NCBI RefSeq assembly: GCF_009730915.1
Contig: NC_052476.1
Span: 18,891,257 to 18,955,256 of the forward strand
Origin: Dioscorea cayenensis subsp. rotundata
Taxonomy: Eukaryota; Streptophyta; Magnoliopsida; Dioscoreales; Dioscoreaceae
DNA length: 64,000 nt
Direction of reading: 5' to 3'
Position 1 is the stretch's first letter. Every line of letters starts with the position of its first letter. Shown here one piece after another: positions 13,595 through 26,134 of the stretch. Made by a program: the position numbers and the translations under genes. Under the pieces are notes generated by a model, which saw only the letters and a list, made by a program, of their open reading frames with translations, ran no database searches and was not told the DNA's origin.

Positions 13595-14688
13595 TCAAAG
13601 AACTTTCATCAGATAAAATTACATATATATACCCCTCTAAACATATCTATCCAGATGAAAATAGTTATTTTTTTTTAAATGTATTTAACTATAGGTGTGA
13701 GAGTATAAGGGCATGTTTGGTTCGGAAGTGAGGTACCGAAGTGATGAAAGTCTGAAATGGTTACTTTGAAAGAAGTGGAGCGTTCAGTTGGAGGTGTCTA
13801 TTTCCATGTGTTTGGTTGAGAGGGAAATTGTCAAATTAGTGACCACTTCAGGTGTTTGAATGGTAGAAGTGAAATTGTCGCTAGTTAACATATATTTATG
13901 TTAGTTAATTATTCACAAAACATAATATTGTTACAATGATAAAAAAAAAAACATAAAAATCGCCTCTTAAATATTTACTTAAGTTTTAATTGGTTTATGA
14001 ATATAAACAAACATTTCATAAATTGGTTTAATTTTGATTTTGCAATATTTTTTTTTTTTCCTTAAACCCTGAATTTAAGTTATTTAAGTTAATTAACTTT
14101 TCCTTTCCTTAATCAGAAAATCAAAAGTTTCAAATGGGTTATTAATATAACAAACATTTCATAAATTAGGTTAATTTTAACTTTGCAATATTTAAATTAT
14201 TTTTGTTTTTTTCCTTAAACCCAAAATTTAAGCTATTTAAGTTATTTAACTTTTTTATTTCCTTAATCCCAAAATTAAAAGTTTCAAATGGGTTATCAAT
14301 ATAATAAACATTACATAAATGGTTGTTGTTGTATGGCGACAAATATTATTAAGTGATTCTTTCTCTTCGGTTTTGTTTACCTTTTGTTTTTTAAAGTTTT
14401 TCCTATTAATATAATTGAAAAACCAAGAATTGAAAAAGAGATAAACAGAATTATTTTATCACCGGTTGTTATAATTATTGCATACAAGCAAACACCCACA
14501 AAACTTTTATTATTATAAACAAAGTAAGCAACGAATATGGTTTACCAACATTAGGGTATACAGTGAGTTTGTACATCGTCTAGGATATACAACATTTAGG
14601 ATATACATAGTTAATTATGCCCAAGTTGAACTAGAAAACTGGATGAAATTCCTAATAATCTGAAATAAAATAGCAAAGTTTGTACAGC

Positions 14689-15065
14689 GTTTAGGATATA
14701 CAACTCCATCAACATGAAATTCCTAATAATCTGAAATAAAATATCAAAGTTTCACTGCAAACATTCAACTCCGTCTCAACATAGTCAGAGAACAACAGTG
14801 GAAAGAACATACTCAGAGAACAACAACAACCAACTCCTTTTGAACAACATCCAACTCCCTGCAAAAATTCATCCTTCTTCTTGGCAACAATAGCGTTTAG
14901 GATATGCAACTCCATCAGCATGAAATTCCTACTAATCTAAAACAAAATATCAAAGTTTCACTACAAACAATCAACTCTTTCTCAACATAGTTAGAGAACA
15001 ACAATGGAAAGAACATAGTCAGAGAACAACAACAACCAACTCCTTGTCAACAACATACAACTCCC
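14689..15065. repeat. Two-copy direct repeat of about 190 bp inside the Harbinger element
   Basis: The two copies both begin near TTTAGGATAT.CAACTCCATC and run through AAAGTTTCACT.CAAAC, CTCAACATAGT and AACAACAACAACCAACTCC. They start near 14690 and 14892. The copies differ at scattered bases, so the duplication is not recent. No gene function is apparent. Confidence 0.7.
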
Positions 15066-16067
15066 TGCAAAGGATTTCAGTAAACTATAAAAGAAATTAT
15101 GAACATATAAGGTATAAGTTGATGAATTCACAAAAAATACAATGCCTTCGAATGCAAATATTTTAACTAATATGATAACCTTTTCGTAAGTTTGTACAGC
15201 GTGCAGATCATATCCTCTTTCAGTTCCTCAGTATTGGTGAATGAAAGCAATTTATGTTTGCTTGGCATGGCTCAGGTAGTAGCAATAGCAACAATTAAGC
15301 ACATTCATTGGCACATGTTCTACTTGGAAAAAAAACCCAAAGGGACCAAATCCTATACAAGGTGGTTGCAATGGTGGCACTCTGTGCCGCTTGATTGCCC
15401 CGCCACACTAGTATAAATCAGTTAAGAAGAAATAATCTCATGTAAACTCGATTTAAGACTAAAAATAAAATAATTCAGACACCCTGCAAATACATCGACA
15501 TTCATACAATTGAAATAATGCATAATACCACCAATTTAATTCTACTTTGACATTCAAGTAAATCAGATGCGCAATGGCTACAAAAGATTGGCATCGAAGT
15601 GCTCCTCATTTTTGCCCTGCTAGCGCTCCAATTTGAACTTTTGTGTCATATTACAGAAATGTGCCTCAGTGTAATGTCACAAATTGCCTTTCATCATTGC
15701 CATCCTATCTTACCTGAAATCCAATCCACAAAAACAAAAAACAAAAAAAAAACAAAGGAAAGCCATGTTAGTCAGAAACAAACATATATCCAAACCATGC
15801 ACAGCAACATAAACATAACTATATCCAGACATACATACACATGTCGACAGGTTCAAGACAAGACATAAGCATATGACTACATGAATGCAGAAAGACAAAA
15901 CATGAAATGCATGAACAGATGCAACCATAGCAAGGTGTCCCGTGCTATGTTCACCCATCACAAAACATGAGGCAGTCATGATGCATGAAATGCACAAACA
16001 TGCAATAAAATAACTAGGTACTAGAAGCAGGAATCAGTTCAGTGAGGCCGAAGCAGTAGGTGCTGAA

Positions 16068-17051
16068 TCAAACCATCCTGGATAGAAAATTTTTAATACA
16101 ATCCTTCCTTAGATCCATGTCCTTCACTATAAATCCTCTTGCCTCAATCTCACGGAACTGCAAAAAATCAAACACCTGAACAAGTTTCTTCTTTTCAAAA
16201 CCATCAACCTCCATAACCTTCGCATACAAGCTCTCTATCCAGTGTGTAGGATTCTTAATGGCAGATGTCACTTCTCCCACCACAACAATGGGATCACCCA
16301 TCATTGAAGGATTTTTCGAACCCCTACTTGAACGTTGTAACCTTGGGGTAGATAAGGTGGCAGGGCTGCTCATAATAGGTAGGACAGAGTTCGCATTAAC
16401 ATCATCATCGCTTGGCTGTTCTACTGGTTCTTCATCAAAGTTTTTGATATTGTTGCCTTCATGTTCCAAGTTATCCCCCAAATCAGCGAACACAGAAGTT
16501 GCATACGCGCTCGTTGCATTGTCCTCGCCACATATAACCCGCAATGTCTCATAATGTTCAATTGGTTTGTTTATAAAAGGCTTCGCTACCGGGTGGGCCT
16601 ATATTACAATGGCATACACAACAGGGTACAAATATAAACATGCTTTTATCATACTAATATTACTAGTGAAGTTGGGTCATGTTACCTCGATGTAGGTTAA
16701 AGCAACCATGGGATCAAGAGTGATGGTCTTTGTGGCATCATCCCAACCTGCACCACTGTGATCTCTCACTTTCTTTATCTTAGCATACCATGATTTCAAA
16801 GTTAGATAATGATTTTCAATGTTCTCGGCACTAAACTCAGTATTGAACCTAGAATTGACAGCGATAGCAGCAAAGACAAATGCTGCTCATTTGAATGATT
16901 TGTCACATTTTAGCCTTTTTTTTACTTGTTCCTGCAGAAGTGGGATCAAGAAGCTATCGTATTCAGCCTTCCATCGCTTATTAGGGGTATCGCTCTTGTT
17001 GCCTGAAGCCTTTGATAATGACTTCTCCATTGCACGCTCAATTCCCTCCAT
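16068..17051 (-). pseudogene. Harbinger Myb/SANT-like DNA-binding protein (transposon ORF), one premature stop
   Basis: In this superfamily a Myb/SANT-like protein binds the element ends and brings in the transposase. Exon 1 runs 17051-16686 from the ATG of MEGIERAMEK. Exon 2 runs 16598-16068. The junction is GAG|GTAAC and TATAG|GCC, keeping the frame across TYIE-AHPVAKPF. Diagnostic stretches are KRWKAEYDSFLIPLLQEQ, then HYLTLKSWYAKIKKVRDHSG, then GAGWDDATKTITLDP, then IEHYETLRVICGEDNA. The C-terminal part is Asp/Glu-rich, then polar. The frame is interrupted by TGA at 16887-16889, between DKSFK and AAFVFAAI, where an Arg codon would be expected. I infer a decayed copy. Confidence 0.85.
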
Positions 17052-17683
17052 AGTAGCTGGAATTCTATTGGAAAATTGTAATTATGTAAGATTCTTAAAT
17101 CTATATGGTGTAAATTGCTGCTTGTGTAGAACCATACACATCCATATTCATATCATGAAATCAAATGAGATATGTAAGAAAACTATTAAACAAGTGATTC
17201 ATAGAAAAAGAAAAAGATATTGATGCTTGATTATAAAAACAAGTGAATCATGAAAAAAGGAAAAAAACTATGACATTGTTAAGCATGAAAACAACTAAAG
17301 ACAGAATGATACAGTCTTCAGATGGGAGTAATACAGAAGACTAAAACAAAATTGGCATTAATAGCATAAGACAATTGAATATGTAAAATTAGATTATGTC
17401 ATGATACGAACATACCATGGAATTAGGATTCCAGAAAACAAGTGAATCAATGAAAAAGAAAAGAAACTTTGAAACTATAAATGCATGGAAATAACAAGGG
17501 AAGCATGGAAATAATCGGCAGGTAAAAAAAACACTTCAAGAACTGAAGCATTTAATGATAACATGTAGTCCAGACATGCTAGTCTAACGAAACAAATCCA
17601 TGCAGAAAAAAATACAACCAAAGCAAACAGGCAACAATAAAGATGTTTGCAGTACTACAGTTAACAAAGCAAGCTTTTGGTAA

Positions 17684-19023
17684 TCACACAAAACCATTAT
17701 AAATCATCCACATATCATTCGCTATCTTGTCTCTAAGTTCAATCCATTGCCGATTCTCTTCCCGTTGTTCTTGCTGTGATCGAGGTTGTGATAACATGAT
17801 TTGCTCATCATGTTGTGTGCTTTCTTCATGCATCAGCATATCGTTTGGGTCGACACCTGCTATATAGTTATGCACTATGCAACATGCAAGAACTAATTTA
17901 ACATGTGTCCTAAAAGGGAAGAGAGGGTGTGATGTAAGAATCTTGAAACGATTTTTCAAGATTGCGAAAGCACGCTCTACACGAGACCGTAGCATCGAGT
18001 GTCGAAGGTTGAACAATTCCTTTGGATTTGTTGGCGCCCTTCCACTATGTTCTTTCAAGTGATACCTAACACCTTGATATGGTGCTATGAACCCTTGCAT
18101 AGTGGTATAACCGGCATCTACAAGATAATATTTTCCTACGATAATGACACTTGTCAATTGTTCGTTCGTGTAATATTTTAATTCACGAGTATTCGGTTTC
18201 CTACCTTCTATCAATTTTAATCCTTCGGGTTGTGGTGCTAGTGCATCTTTTAGGACAGTGAAGTTATTCGCTGATCTCTTCCAACTCGGCAACATGTAAG
18301 TGAACTGCAAATCAGGGATCATGACAGTCAACACATTCTGGATTGGGCCTTTACGACCACGAAACCAAGGCATTTTTTGAGGGGGGACGGACGCATCAAG
18401 ATGCTTCCCGTCTAACAAACCTAAACAGTCCTACATGAGAAAAGTATATGAAGGAACATGGAAGGAATGATTAAGGGGAAATTATTAAATTTATATTATA
18501 TGTCAAATTTACTTACTTTGAAGAATAGATACCAATTGGGGTTACATTCAATTGCTGGGTGACAATTGGAGCTAGGGGAATGAACAAAATCATCTCGAAT
18601 AGCACAAACAGCTCTGAGAACGCAATTAAAATATCGACTAATCGTTTCCCCAGATCAAACAAACTCAATTCTCATGGTCCTATTTTTTGTATTGTGACCA
18701 ACAATATGTAAGAACATGGGTAATTGTTCCTAGACAGATATTTGCCGTGTGTCCTGAAGGAGGTGCTTGTCACGCATGATCGAGGCTAGATGCATAAAAG
18801 GACCTACATCCATCCTAAGATAGCTCACGCAATAGTCACAACCACTCCTTAAAATACACTCCATATGTTTTTTCCTAGTCAAGTCTCGAAACATGGACAG
18901 TTCATTACTTCTCCCTTGCCTAGAGACATGCACATCCTCAATTACGCAGGCAACAACCACAACAACGGTAGTAAACGCGGCAACCAACGGCCTTACACGG
19001 TCATTAACAATCAAGCTATCCAT
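17684..19023 (-). pseudogene. Harbinger DDE transposase, two premature stops in exon 1
   Basis: This enzyme cuts and re-joins the transposon ends in the nucleus. Exon 1 runs from MDSLIVNDRV at 19023 to 18517 (AAA|GTAAGT). Exon 2 runs from 18430 (after CATGTAG) to 17684, in phase 0. Exon 2 keeps the whole DDE catalytic core: Asp in GLLDGKHLD, Asp in YYLVDAGYTT, and Glu in RSRVERAFAILKNRF. Exon 1 has the usual helix-turn-helix-like region (MFLHIVGHNTKNR, SGETISRYFNCVLRA) but is broken by TAG at 18730-18732 and TGA at 18655-18657. Both stops sit at positions where related proteins carry a charged residue. TGA could arise from CGA by a single C-to-T change. Confidence 0.9.
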
Positions 19024-19699
19024 CTACATAATTAAGGATAACGTTATTGATATGAACATGCAACTACTAACTGAATTCGATACACACCAGTTAAGAAATT
19101 GCAAATTATGCAGGGAAATAAATCAGAAATAAACGAAACATTATATAAACAAATCCCAAAAAAAAAAAAGATAAAAATCATTTATGAATAATGCAAACGT
19201 AAATCAACAAAATATAATTAGATTGAAAGGCATTCGCTGAAATAGCATGAAAACCTCTGGGGACAACAACATTTATTAAACAGTCCAGATCATGCTATCA
19301 GTACATAAGGAGATCAATGAATAAAAACAACAATGACAGAACATGCTATGAAGATGGTTATAAAACTGAAACAAAGTGGAGAACACAACAGAATAATAAA
19401 ACACAACAATTTATGGAACATGCTATGAATACCACAACAGAAGAATAAAATAAATTCCCAATTTCTTATACTTGAACAAAAACAGAAAACTCGTTATAAA
19501 AGAAAAATCAGAAATCCTGCTCCCAAGGGGTCTTGACATAGGAACTTAGGTTCGTGTTCTCCAAATCAAAGTGCAATGTTCTCTGTACTAAAGGTATAAA
19601 GTTACTGGACCAGGCCAGGCCTCAAAACCAGTGGCAAGTCGAACCAGTGACTTTATATGAACTACAAACCCTCGTTCAAATTATCTATCTGGGAAGGAA

Positions 19700-21770
19700 T
19701 CCAAACAACTAAACAATAGCAGGCTATGATAAGGAATAAGAAATTGCATGTTACGCCGAGTAATAAATCAAAAATAAATGAAACGTGTTATAAACAAATT
19801 GATGTACACAACAGAAAAATAAAACAAAACAATTTGTAGAACATGATATGAATAACACAACAGAATAACTAAACAAACATGCTACGATAAGGAATAAGGA
19901 ATAAGAAATAAGAAATAACACAACAGAAATAAACCAGTATGAACAAGAATAATAAATAAACCAATATGAAATAAGCTAGTATGCTATGAATAACACAACA
20001 GAATAACTAAACAAACCATGTTACGATAAGGAATAAGAAATAAGTAATAACACTATAGAAATAAACCAGTATGAACAAGAAATGGAAATAAATTAATATG
20101 AAATAAACTAGTATGCCATGAATAACACAACACAATATCTAAACAATAACATGCTATGATTAGGAATAAGTAACAAGAAATAATACAATAGAAATAAACC
20201 AGTACGAACAAGAACAAGAAATAAACCAATATGAAATAAACTAGTATGAACAAGAATAAGAAATAAACCAATATGAAAAATACCAGTATAAAAAAGAATA
20301 AGAAACAAACCAATATGAAATAAACCAGTATGCTATGAATAACACAGCAGATTAACTAAACAATAACATGCTATGATAAGGAATAAGAAATAAGAAATAA
20401 GGCAACATAAATAAACCATTATGAACAAGAATAAGAAATAAACAAGTATGCTATGAATAACACAACATAATATCCAAACAAAAACATGCTATGATAAGGA
20501 ATAAGAATAAGAAATAAGACAACAGAAATAAACCAGTATGAACGAGAATAAGAAATAAACAAGTATGCTATGAATAACACAACATAATATCTAAACAATA
20601 ACATGCTATGATAAGGAATAAGAAATAAGAAATAAGACAACATAAATAAACCAGTATGAACAAGAATAAGAAATAAACAAGTATGCTATGAATACCACAA
20701 CATAATATCTAAACAATAACATGCTATGATAAGGAATAAGAATAAGAAATAAGACAACAGAAATAAACCAGTATGAACAAGAATAAGAAATAAACAAGTA
20801 TGCTATGAATACCACAACATAATATCTAAACAATAACATGCTATGATAAGGAATAAGAATAAGAAATAAGACAACAGAAATAAACCAGTATGAACAAGAA
20901 TAAGAAATAAACAAGTATGCTATGAATAACACAACATAATATCTAAACAATAACATGCTATGATAAGGAATAAGAAATAAGAAATAAGACAACATAAATA
21001 AACCAGTATGAATAAGAATAAGAAATAAACAAGTATGCTATGAATAACACAACATAATATCCAAACAATAACACGATATGATTAAGAATAAGAAATAAGA
21101 AATAAGACAACATAAATAAACAAGTATGAACAAGAATAAGAAATAAACAAGTATGCTATGAATAACACATCATAATATCCAAACAATAACATGCTATGAT
21201 AAGCAATAAGAATAAGAAATAAGACAACAGAAATAAACCAGTATGAACAAGAATAAGAAATAAACTAATATGCTATGAATAACACAGCATAATATCTAAA
21301 CAATTACATGCTATGATAAGGAATAACACAACGTAAAAAAATTAGTATGAACAAGAGTAAGAAATAAACAAGTATGTTGTGAATAACATAACATAATATC
21401 TAAACAATAACATGCTATGATAAGGAATAAGAAATAAGAAATAAGACAACATAAATAAACTAGTATGAACAAGAATAAGAAATAAACAAGTATGCTATGA
21501 ATAACACAGCATAATATCTAAACAATAACATGCTATGATAAGGAATAAGAAATAAGAAATAAGACAACATAAATAAACCAGTATGAACAAGAATAAGAAA
21601 TAAACAAGTATGCTATGAATAACACAACATAATATCTAAACAATAACATGCTATGATAAGGAATAAGAAATAAGGAATAACACAACAGAAATAAACCAGT
21701 ATGAACAAGAATAAGAAATAAACCAATATGAAATAAACCAGTGTGCTATAAATAACAAATATAGCTAACA
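19700..21770. repeat. 117-bp minisatellite, about 16 copies, inside the Harbinger element
   Basis: The phrase AACATGCTATGATAAGGAA recurs about every 117-118 bp (for example near 20366, 20482, 20600, 20718, 20835 and 20953). Between recurrences lie GAATAAGAAATAAG, AAACCAGTATGAACAAG and CACAACATAATATC. The core copies are very similar and the outer ones more diverged. Because 117 is three times 39, the minus strand stays open for a 39-residue hydrophobic repeat over several units. I consider that a by-product of unit length. The array lies upstream of the transposase start, between it and the right terminal repeat. Confidence 0.9.
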
Positions 21771-22384
21771 AATAATATGCAGATCTGGAAATAAGAAATA
21801 AGATATGCTATGATAATGAATAAGAAATAAGAAATAACCAGAATAAACAAGAAAAAAACCAGTTGAACAAATATAGCTAACAAATAAACCAGTATGAAAA
21901 AAATAAAACAAATGGTTTTCTTGCAGATCTTGAAGGAAAACAAGATCGGGAGAGAAAAACCACTGAAAAACAGTAGGCACGATCGTATCATCCGAAAAGC
22001 TTAAGGGAACAACAAAATAAAAAAAAGAGTAAAAACAGACAAGCTACAAGCATAAAAAAAAAGGGGAAAAGGGAAAAATATATAAAAAATAGCAACAACT
22101 AAAAAAAAAACAAAAAAACAAAACAAAATCTTGCAGATATGCAAGATACTCAAGATCGGGAGAGGAAAACCTGGAAAATTAGAGACGATCATAATACCTT
22201 CTGAAAAACTTGAGGAAACAACACAATAAAAAATGGAACACAAAAAAAAGATAGTACGTTGAGAACGAAAAGGAAAAAAAGAAAAAAAAAATAACCAAAT
22301 GCCATCATTTGCATCCAGTTCTCGGAGGAAAGATGCTACCGAGTTAGATTTGAACTGCTACCGAACAAGGAAAACAGAATCACA

Positions 22385-22620
22385 GAGATGGAGGGATGGT
22401 GGTCGCAGAGATACGGTGATGCTCGGGCGAATACGAGAGGGAGAGATCGGGAGTGGAGGAGGTGGAGAACCCTAGAAGAGACTCGAAGACGAAAGGAAGA
22501 GATCAGAAGTGGAGGCGGTGAACCCTATAAGAGACTCGAATACGAGAGGGAGAGAGATTGGGAGTGGAGGCGGGGGTTAGTGGAGGCGGAGAACCCTAGA
22601 AGAAAGCCCGGAAGTGGCCC
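22385..22620. repeat. Purine-rich partial tandem repeat near the right end of the Harbinger element
   Basis: Blocks such as GAGAACCCTAGAAG, GACTCGAA.ACGA, GGGAGAGAG and GGGAGTGGAGG recur two to three times. The block is far more GC-rich than its surroundings. The plus strand is open for 85 codons of Arg/Glu-rich sequence, which I attribute to composition. The position, just inside the terminal repeat, suggests subterminal repeats or an old 5' leader. Confidence 0.5.
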
Positions 22621-22851
22621 GAGAATTGGAGAAAGTTGGGGGTGAAGTCCAACATATCATGCGACACCACGTGAAGGAAGTGAATGGCTTCAAATCCCAC
22701 TTCGGGATTTTTTATCCGGAAGTGGTTGGGGTGAAGTGGGGTGTTTTGGAACTTGTCAAATCACCAGTTCAGAGTTCACTTCAGCCAACCAAACACAAGA
22801 AGTCACAATTTCAGCCACTTTGGGTTCAAATTCGGCGAACCAAACACGCCC

Positions 22852-23868
22852 TAAGTGTTTGTTGAGCTTGTATTAGCACTCCATATCTTTGCACGTCTCT
22901 CACTTCTCTTAATAAACATCTATTTGTCAAAAAAAAAATTATATAAATATAATTTTTATAAAAGCATCTTTTTATTTAAATATATATATACACTGATATA
23001 CATTACACTTGTGAAACTCTCATGATATATCACTTGAGTATATGAAGCACATTGTTATTACCCTGTATGTTAATCCATCCTACATAATAAATTTTTAAGA
23101 GTTATTAAACCATCATAACTAATGCATTTTTATACCTACATGTTTTTTAACAACTAATCAATGCACCTTCATATCTGCTCATTTTTTTTAAAGCGCTTAT
23201 TGTCTTAAAAAAAACAAAAAAAAAAACTCCAAAGATTTCCCCAATCCAATCACAAAAGCATTACATTCCCAATTAAACTAGAGAAGTTCAAAAGCAACTT
23301 GCTATCAATATATATATTAAAAAAATTAATATATATATATATATATATATTAAAGAATTCAAACTCAAAATCGCTTATCACACCTTATGCAAACCTCGGC
23401 AGAGGACCAACCTTGTTAGTATGTATAAATACATGTATACATATAATAAAAAAAAAAGTTAAAACAACTTATAAAATAGACATAAATCCAAGGGTTAAAA
23501 ATAAAACGAGACAAAATGTAGCCTAAACCAGAGAAACATCAAGTAATTAGTATGGTTCAAAGCATGAACAGGCTAAACAAAGCCAATATATTATCAGTAG
23601 CAACAATTGCAACTCCATCACAGTAATTCAATTAACCAAGAATCATAAAAGTTTTAGAACACACACACATAAAGATTAATCAACTGTTTATATCATAAAA
23701 TGACCATTGGACAGAATACAACAGAATTAAAGAAAACCACAACATACACCTCATCAGGCTCTCCAATTACATGTATAATAATGTAGCACAAAAGTTTCAC
23801 ACAATCCAAATCACAAAAATAAAAACTAAACAGATCCATAGATAGATAGGTAGATAGAAGGGAATTAA
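22852..23868. other. AT-rich spacer with TA runs
   Basis: Poly-A and poly-T tracts and TA repeats (about 22980-22990 and 23330-23352) dominate. The segment next to 23869 should contain the 3' UTR of the minus-strand PP2 gene. I see no coding sequence. Confidence 0.45.
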
Positions 23869-25165
23869 TTATTTCTTGGGTTGAATAAGGACACCGTGAA
23901 GGATTATGCCACCCTTCCAAAAAGGAGTCTCTGTTTCATGAATTCCAAAGCTGATTTTTCCCTTCAAGGGTGATCCAACAGTGAATTCACCTCCAAGAAC
24001 TGGGTACCATCCTTCACCCTTCTTCCTGTAATCTTCAAAGTTGACACTTTTCTTAATCTTATCACCATTTGGGGTCACTAAGTGAAGTAAAACAGGGCAA
24101 TCCTGCCACCCAAATGCATCAATTTTGAACTTTATAATGTAGAACAATTCATAAGTATTGCCTGCTGACAACTGTTCTTGTTTATCCAAGTCTAGTGTCC
24201 CTGTTACTTCCAGATAACACACTTGAACCAACTCCATTCCATCTTCACATTTTAACCTGTACATACACACACACACACACACACACAATGTTAATCATAC
24301 TGACATCGAGTAGTTTTGAGTTTGTAAGTTGTACATTTCACTGGTGTTTTTATTCAAAGCAAGTGATATCGATACAAGCTTTGGTTTGAATTTAAGTTGA
24401 AGATTAATACATTTTGGTTGCTTTTTTTCTTGTTATTATTGATGAAGATAGTTTTGTACTTGTCATTTTATATATATATGAAAATGAGTCTCATCACTTG
24501 ATAACGACTGTTTAGACTCATAGTATTAACTTTAAGTTTGTAAAACAAAACAAATTATAACGGTTCAAGTTCTCAATTTAATTAGTGCTTTTTTTCTTCA
24601 AAAATATAGGCTTTAATTCGAGAAAAATCAACAAGAAAAGAAGACGAGCAAAGAAAATGTTATCAAAGCATGAACACAGATTTTCATCTTGCTTTAAGGA
24701 ATCTCATTCATGCTTCGATTTTTAATTATGCAAGACCTTAATACAAAAATCCTGATTAATGGTCAACTAAATGAATATAAACAAACAAACAAGCAAATAA
24801 CCGAAAAGACAATAATAATGAAATTTGTATTTCATTAAATAAAAATTAAAAGAAAAAAACAGAACTTGTATCATACCATTTATTATCACCATTCGGAATT
24901 TTCACCTGTTTCCAAAACCTCCAATCATCTCCCCAAACAATTTTCAAGTCCTTTGAACAGATGCAAACCTCACCTCCCCCTAATACTTCCGATTTCTTCA
25001 GAACATCAAAACAAAATACCCCAAAAAAATTAAAAAATAAAAACTTGGATAATGAACATGTAAAAAAAATCAAGAAGAAGAAGAGTTACTTTATATAAAA
25101 CTCACATTTTGATTAGCCTTCCAAGGAGTGCCATGATATTCTGAAGTTTGCTCTTGTTCAGTCAT
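23869..25165 (-). CDS. Phloem protein 2 (PP2-A, Nictaba-type) lectin, three exons
   Basis: A sugar-binding phloem lectin of the Nictaba/PP2 fold. In other plants such lectins bind N-acetylglucosamine-type glycans and act in sieve-element or stress responses. Exons are 25165-25106 (MTEQEQTSEYHG start), 24995-24877 and 24256-23869, a total of 567 nt (188 codons plus stop). Borders are AAT|GTGAGT, TG|GTATGA and TACAG|GTT. Hallmarks run in order: SKDLKIVWGDDWRFWKQV, then ELVQVCYLEVTG, then NTYELFYIIKF with FGWQD, then GWYPVLGGEFTV, then ISFGIHE.E and WKGGIILHGVLIQPK at the C-terminus. It lacks a signal peptide, as is usual for cytosolic members. The exon sizes 119 and 388 are identical to those of the copy at 39312-41090, so the two are tandem duplicates. 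No defect is seen. Confidence 0.92.
24261..24288. repeat. (AC)n microsatellite in PP2 intron 2
   Basis: An uninterrupted CA dinucleotide run just upstream (in gene sense) of the exon 3 acceptor of the PP2 gene. The third PP2 gene has a TA run at the matching place, so this spot tends to expand. Confidence 0.9.
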
Positions 25166-25420
25166 TTTGCTTGAAATTTTAGGACACTCTTTCTTGTTAG
25201 ATTAATGAAACTTCTTTGGCTTTTATAAACAGAAAAAAGCAATTGGATTGTACAGATAACGATCATACGTTTGCAAGGAATCCATTGGCGCTATAAACCA
25301 GATTTATTCGATTATTCTTTGTCCTGTTTTATCTTTCACACAAGCTTGTAGAATGTTGTCGGCAGAGAAAAGCATTAAACTAACACTTTCAACTTTTTAA
25401 ATATGAGCAACGTGTAAAAC

Positions 25421-25421
<1 letters not shown>

Positions 25422-25477
<56 letters not shown>

Positions 25478-25486
25478 GTTATTATT
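25422..25486. repeat. (TTA)n microsatellite, about 20 units
   Basis: A nearly perfect ATT/TTA trinucleotide run with one TTG interruption near the right end. It lies about 260 bp upstream of the PP2 start codon at 25165, in the promoter side. A TA run follows near 25559-25580. Confidence 0.95.
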
Positions 25487-26134
25487 TTGGATTTTACCAA
25501 TATGCCCTTATAAAACCCATACTTTTAATCAAAGCAACAGGTGATGGGGGTGTGTGTAAATATATATATATATATATATAAACACATACATACTGTGGAA
25601 GATATTTGAACTTTGCAGAGGAAATTGATTTTTATGAAAGAAAACATGCATTTAAATGAGGACGCTTTTACTTTTACTTTTGCTTTAATTTATTTTTATA
25701 AAAGTTTTCTTGTTTCATAAGGAAGACAAATAAAGCATGCTTAGTTTTTAGGTTTTTTTTTTCTAACAAAATATCATTTGCTATAAATACAATGCAAATA
25801 AAAAAAAGAAAATAAGCCAATAAATATCACAAAATAAGAAAATAATTAATCAGAGGAACTTTCCTTTTATTTATTTATTTTATGTATAACATATTTCAGA
25901 AAATAAAAAAAACAATTAAAAACCAGATTATATGCACTTATGAATATAAGCATTTAATTTATTTTTTCACAAGTGCTTCTGACAAATGTTCTTTTAGTGT
26001 TTTCACAAAACATAAAAAAAAAAACATCCAAATTGATGTGATGCAATAACAAGATAATAAAAGAAAATTAATTTTATTTGTTAAAAATATGAATATCTAA
26101 TGTAAAAAAATAAAATATTCAAGAACATATTTGT
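25487..26134. other. AT-rich spacer upstream of the first PP2 gene
   Basis: Poly-A/T tracts and a short TA run. I see no open frame with recognisable content and no transposon ends. Confidence 0.4.

Larger units (their letters stand above)
13709..22851 (-). mobile_element. Full-length PIF/Harbinger transposon (9.1 kb), both genes present but broken
   Basis: The left end reads GGGCATGTTTGGTTCG and the right end CGAACCAAACACGCCC, a near-perfect inverted pair (15 of 16). TAA flanks both sides (13706-13708 and 22852-22854), the 3-bp target preferred by this superfamily. TGTGTTTGGTTG also recurs in inverse orientation near both ends. Inside, on the minus strand, lie the two genes that define autonomous plant members: the DDE transposase (17684-19023) and the Myb/SANT-like partner (16068-17051). 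Both carry premature stops, so this copy should not move by itself. At 9.1 kb it is longer than the few-kb size I know for most plant relatives. The extra length comes largely from the minisatellite at about 19.7-21.8 kb and AT-rich filler. Confidence 0.9.

Noticed and set aside
20053..20995. Hydrophobic repeat proteins on the minus strand (39-residue units)
   Set aside because: The frame exists only because the 117-bp minisatellite unit is divisible by three. There is no start context, splice pattern or known family.
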